DNA from: Deltaproteobacteria bacterium
Lineage (GTDB): Bacteria > Desulfobacterota > Syntrophia > Syntrophales > UBA2210
NCBI GenBank assembly: GCA_030603465.1
Contig: JAUVXT010000097.1
Coordinates: 1-9,238, forward strand
Direction of reading: 5' to 3'
DNA: 9,238 bases
The position numbers and the translations under genes were made by a program. Shown in pieces: positions 6,308 to 9,238 of this stretch. A model generated the notes under the pieces. The model was not told the DNA's origin. It saw only the letters and a list, made by a program, of their open reading frames with translations, and did no database searches. Positions within the stretch are counted from its first letter, which is position 1. Every line of letters begins with the position of its first letter.

Positions 6308-7687
6308 TCAGACGTGTATCGCCTGCCCGGCGGCCGCCAGGACGGCCTCTTTCACCGTTTCACACAATGTGGGATGAGGGTGAATCACCTTTTTTACCAT
6401 TTCCGGGGTCATCCCAGTCTTTACGATGGTTACCGCCTCCGCCAGGAGATCTGTGGCGTGGGGTCCGAAGATATGAATCCCAAGAATTTTGTGGGTTTCT
6501 TTATCTACCACGATTTTTACGAAACCGCTCGTCTCCTCCATGGCATGTGCCATGGCGTTGGTTTTAAAGGTCGCTTTTCCCTCAACAATTTTCAGACCCC
6601 TCTCGGCAGCCTCCGCAGCCTTTAATCCGACGCTCGAGATTTCCGGATCTGTATAGATAAAGCCCGGCACCGCATCATAATTCATCGAAGATTTGTGCCC
6701 CATAATGTTTTCTACGGCTACGATCCCCTGTTCGCTTGCCACGTGAGCAAGAAGAAACTTGCCCGTAACATCTCCGACGGCATAGATATTCCCTATGTTG
6801 GTCTCCATGCGGTCATTCACAACGATCCCCTGTGGTGAGTATTCGAGACCGATCTCTTCGCACCCCATCTCTTCGGTGTTCAACCTTCGACCCATTGCCA
6901 AAAGACAATAATCGGCCGTTATGGTTTCCCCTTCTATTTTTATGTCAACGGAACCGTCGGGATAGCGTCGTTCCAGTGCCTTCACTGCCGTTTTCGTCAT
7001 GACCGTGACGCCCATTCTCTTTAAACGCCCCTCCAGCCGTCGCGCGATTTCTTTATCCTCTGTAGGCACGATACTGTCGAGCATTTCGATCAGGTGGACC
7101 CGTGAACCGAGCTGACTGAAGAGACAGGCAAATTCACACCCCGATACGGAGCCGCCGATGACGGCAATGCTTGCGGGAAGACGGTCCAGATTCAACGCCT
7201 CCGTCGTTGTGATAATCCGGTCTCCGTCATATTTGATAAATCCCGGGACAAGCGGACGTGACCCCGTTGCAATGACGATGGCATCTGCCGATTCTTTGAT
7301 ATTTCCCCCGTCCGTGCCACGAATCTCTACAGTGGTAGGATCGAGGATACGCCCTTTCCCTTTTATGAGGGATATCCTGTTTTTTTTGAAGAGCGCATGG
7401 ATGCCGCCAACATTGTTGCGCACTACAGTATTCTTCTTTTCCACCATCTTATCGAAACGGACGGAATCGGTTGTGCAGTAAATGCCATATTGCCGGCAAT
7501 TCAGGGTGGTTTGATAGACGCGCGCGGCGTGGAGCAGTGTCTTTGTAGGGACACATCCCCGGTTGAGGCACGTCCCCCCCAATTCCTCTTCTTCGACAAC
7601 GCATACCTGCGCGCCCAGTTGGGCGGCCCTGATAGCGGCGACATATCCGCCCGGTCCGCCGCCGATGATAACTATTTTTTTGGACAT
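6308..7687 (-). CDS. lpd: Dihydrolipoamide dehydrogenase (E3 component)
   Basis: This 459-residue flavoprotein has the full class I pyridine nucleotide-disulfide oxidoreductase layout: the FAD motif GGGPGG (9-14), the redox disulfide GGTCLNRGCVPTK with C40 and C45, LATGSRP-like IATGSRP (139-145), the NAD site IGGSVSGCEFA (177-187), the second FAD motif YAVGDVTG (302-309), and the C-terminal catalytic HPHPTLCE with H438 and E443. It oxidises the dihydrolipoyl arm of E2 and reduces NAD+. In the NAD site a Cys (C184) takes the place after GxxxG, and the motif reads GGSVSG rather than the common GGGxIG; this is a mild variation. The start has a GAGGAG about nine bases upstream. The gene follows E2 by 32 bases and closes the operon. 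It is cytosolic and may also serve other lipoyl complexes. Confidence 0.97.
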   Translation of the reverse strand: MSKKIVIIGGGPGGYVAAIRAAQLGAQVCVVEEEELGGTCLNRGCVPTKTLLHAARVYQTTLNCRQYGIYCTTDSVRFDKMVEKKNTVVRNNVGGIHALFKKNRISLIKGKGRILDPTTVEIRGTDGGNIKESADAIVIATGSRPLVPGFIKYDGDRIITTTEALNLDRLPASIAVIGGSVSGCEFACLFSQLGSRVHLIEMLDSIVPTEDKEIARRLEGRLKRMGVTVMTKTAVKALERRYPDGSVDIKIEGETITADYCLLAMGRRLNTEEMGCEEIGLEYSPQGIVVNDRMETNIGNIYAVGDVTGKFLLAHVASEQGIVAVENIMGHKSSMNYDAVPGFIYTDPEISSVGLKAAEAAERGLKIVEGKATFKTNAMAHAMEETSGFVKIVVDKETHKILGIHIFGPHATDLLAEAVTIVKTGMTPEMVKKVIHPHPTLCETVKEAVLAAAGQAIHV

Positions 7688-7719
7688 TCTGCCTGGCTCC
7701 TCGATTATATTCCTTCAGG

Positions 7720-8919
7720 CTATATAACCAGTGTCTTTGGATTTTGTAAATGATATTTTATCTTGTTTATAAATTTGGAGGCCATTACTCCGTCTACGAC
7801 CCGGTGATCGACTGACAATGTCATTTTCATAACATCCCTGATGCAGAGGTCGTTGTTGCCGGAGACCACTACTCGCTTTTCAGTGGAACCGACGGCGAGG
7901 ATCGCGCTTTCGGGGGGATTGACGATGGCGACAAAATTTTCCACATCCAGCATCCCCATATTGCTGACAGTAAAGGATCCTGCCTCCAGATTTGGCTGTT
8001 TGCCCGCCTGAACCAGACTGATGATTTCCTTTGACTGTTGTGCGATTTCCTTCAATGACAATGTGTTGGCTTTCGGAAGGACGGGTACGATCAAACCATC
8101 CTCCACGCCCACAGCAATCCCGATATTTGCATCGGCAAGGTAGACAATGTCATCTCCCTCTATGGCGGCATTGACCCGGTAAAATTCCTCCAGCGCCAGG
8201 GCCGATGCCTTCACGATCATGTCGTTGATGGAAATTTTCGGTTCGGCCACCCGGTTCAACGTTTGGCGCAATTTTATCGCCTCATCCATTATAACGGAAA
8301 CGGTCACATAAAAATGGGGGATGGTCTGCTTGCTCTGCTGCATGCGCCTGGCAATGACACGCCGTATCTTTGACATGGGCACAACTCTGCCTCGATCGGC
8401 TGCAATGGATGGTACGGAAGTCTGTGGTCTCGCAGTCTTCTGTTCTTCCATATAGGCGAGGATATCCTTTTCAACTACACGGCCATTGGGACCGGTACCC
8501 GTCACCGCAGACAGGTCGACACCCCTTTGAGTGGCCAGTTTCCGTGCCCTTCCCGATACCTTGACTCTCCCTGTCTCCTTTTTCTCTGTGCCATCCATGC
8601 GATTGCGAATTTTTGAAATGTCAATGCCGGCCTCTTCCTTCTTTTCCTCTCCCAGGAATGACTCCAGGTCGACGATTTCACCTGCCTCAGCGATGACGCC
8701 GATGGTCGAAAAAATGGGTGCCACTCCCCCTTCGGGGACGATTATCTTGACCAGTATACCATCGGCAGGGGTCTCCACTTCGAAAACGGCCTTTTCGGTT
8801 TCGACGACACAGACGACATCTCCCTTTTTCACGGGCTCAGATTCCGCTTTCAACCAGTTGACGACGGTACCTTCATTTATGTCCTGCCCGCCTTGCGGCA
8901 TTATTATCTTTACAGCCAT
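7720..8919 (-). CDS. 2-oxoacid dehydrogenase complex E2, dihydrolipoamide acyltransferase
   Basis: The 399 residues show the standard E2 plan. One lipoyl domain (about 1-80) carries the lipoyl lysine K43 in VVETEKAVFEVET. A charged linker precedes a peripheral subunit-binding domain (about 121-158, VSGRARKLATQRGVDLSAVT and NGRVVEKDILAYM). The catalytic domain (about 176-399) ends with the active-site motif DHRVVDG (371-377, H372 and D376). E2 transfers the acyl group from lipoamide to CoA and forms the core that binds E1 and E3. A single lipoyl domain fits acetoin, branched-chain, 2-oxoglutarate and many bacterial pyruvate complexes, so the acyl substrate stays open. A GGAGG lies 13 bases before ATG 8919, rather far; no better start is seen, and the N-terminus matches the lipoyl fold. 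Confidence 0.95.
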   Translation of the reverse strand: MAVKIIMPQGGQDINEGTVVNWLKAESEPVKKGDVVCVVETEKAVFEVETPADGILVKIIVPEGGVAPIFSTIGVIAEAGEIVDLESFLGEEKKEEAGIDISKIRNRMDGTEKKETGRVKVSGRARKLATQRGVDLSAVTGTGPNGRVVEKDILAYMEEQKTARPQTSVPSIAADRGRVVPMSKIRRVIARRMQQSKQTIPHFYVTVSVIMDEAIKLRQTLNRVAEPKISINDMIVKASALALEEFYRVNAAIEGDDIVYLADANIGIAVGVEDGLIVPVLPKANTLSLKEIAQQSKEIISLVQAGKQPNLEAGSFTVSNMGMLDVENFVAIVNPPESAILAVGSTEKRVVVSGNNDLCIRDVMKMTLSVDHRVVDGVMASKFINKIKYHLQNPKTLVI

Positions 8920-8955
8920 TGCTTGCTTCTAACCTCCAATATATCACTTTCAGAG

Positions 8956-9238
8956 TTATACCATTTCTAAAACGCCCCTGACGATTTCCTCCGCCGAGGG
9001 GATACATACCTTTTCGATATTCATGTTATAGGGAATGGACGTGTTTTTCCCGGCTATCCGCATAACGGGACCGTCCAAGTCATCATAGGCCTCTTCCATG
9101 ATCATGGAGGCAATATCTCCGCCGATGCCGCCGCGCTTACAGGCCTCATGGACAATAACGACACGCCCCGTTTTTCGCGCCGATTCGAGCACCGTCTCTT
9201 TATCAAGAGGTGTCAGGGTTCTCAGGTCGACCACCTCG
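8956..9238 (-). CDS. 2-oxoacid (pyruvate/acetoin-type) dehydrogenase E1 beta subunit, C-terminal part
   Basis: The frame is open to the right edge and ends at TAA 8958-8956, giving about 94 C-terminal residues. EVVDLRTLTPLDKETVLESA followed by TGRVVIVHEACKRGGIGGDI is the C-terminal transketolase domain typical of E1 beta subunits of thiamine diphosphate-dependent 2-oxoacid and acetoin dehydrogenases. The later IPYNMNIEKVCIPSAEEIV fits the family's C-terminal tail. With E1 alpha it decarboxylates the substrate and acylates the lipoyl arm of E2. The gene for E1 alpha is not in the window and is expected further right. The stop lies 36 bases before the E2 start on the same strand. Confidence 0.93.
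   Translation of the reverse strand, partial: EVVDLRTLTPLDKETVLESARKTGRVVIVHEACKRGGIGGDIASMIMEEAYDDLDGPVMRIAGKNTSIPYNMNIEKVCIPSAEEIVRGVLEMV

Noticed and set aside
1..9238. CRISPR arrays, tRNA or rRNA genes and intact insertion sequences
   Set aside because: Reading both strands showed no regularly spaced direct repeats, no tRNA-like cloverleaf and no transposase motif that could be supported.

Overview
This window looks like chromosomal DNA from a Gram-negative, probably anaerobic bacterium. The closest feel is the Desulfobacterota/Syntrophia-type deltaproteobacteria, judged from gene style, moderate GC content and the mixture of families. That is an inference: no rRNA or marker gene is present. 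I found no tRNA, rRNA, CRISPR array, intact insertion sequence or phage gene.

The left part (1-1990) is on the plus strand. It holds the C-terminal end of a SAM-dependent methyltransferase, a small DUF493/YbeD-type protein and a membrane-anchored calcineurin-like metallophosphoesterase. From about 2000 to the right edge every gene is on the minus strand, so the two blocks converge at about 1990-2005. In transcription order from the right edge the minus-strand genes are: the end of a 2-oxoacid dehydrogenase E1 beta subunit (8956-9238), the E2 acyltransferase (7720-8919), dihydrolipoamide dehydrogenase E3 (6308-7687), a gap of about 425 bases, a radical SAM protein (5010-5882), a CoA-disulfide/persulfide reductase fused to a rhodanese domain (3259-4923), a tandem universal stress protein (2268-3104), and a small broken gene (2005-2252) starting 15 bases after the stress gene.

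E1 beta, E2 and E3 are separated by 36 and 32 bases and form one operon. E1 decarboxylates a 2-oxoacid (or acetoin), E2 carries the acyl group on its lipoyl lysine to CoA, and E3 reoxidises the dihydrolipoyl arm with NAD+. The flavoprotein-rhodanese fusion suggests NAD(P)H-driven reduction of CoA-disulfide, CoA-persulfide or polysulfide. The stress gene downstream has its own promoter-like sequence.

The least explained parts are two stretches that look coding but are broken. One is an 81-residue reading frame after the stress gene, interrupted by two +1 shifts at short homopolymers. The other is a stretch at 6019-6234, in the gap between E3 and the radical SAM gene, with an in-frame TGA. I recognised neither family. 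No clear novel multi-gene system is visible; the metabolic genes belong to known families, and the candidates for novelty are these two remnants and the radical SAM protein of unknown substrate.
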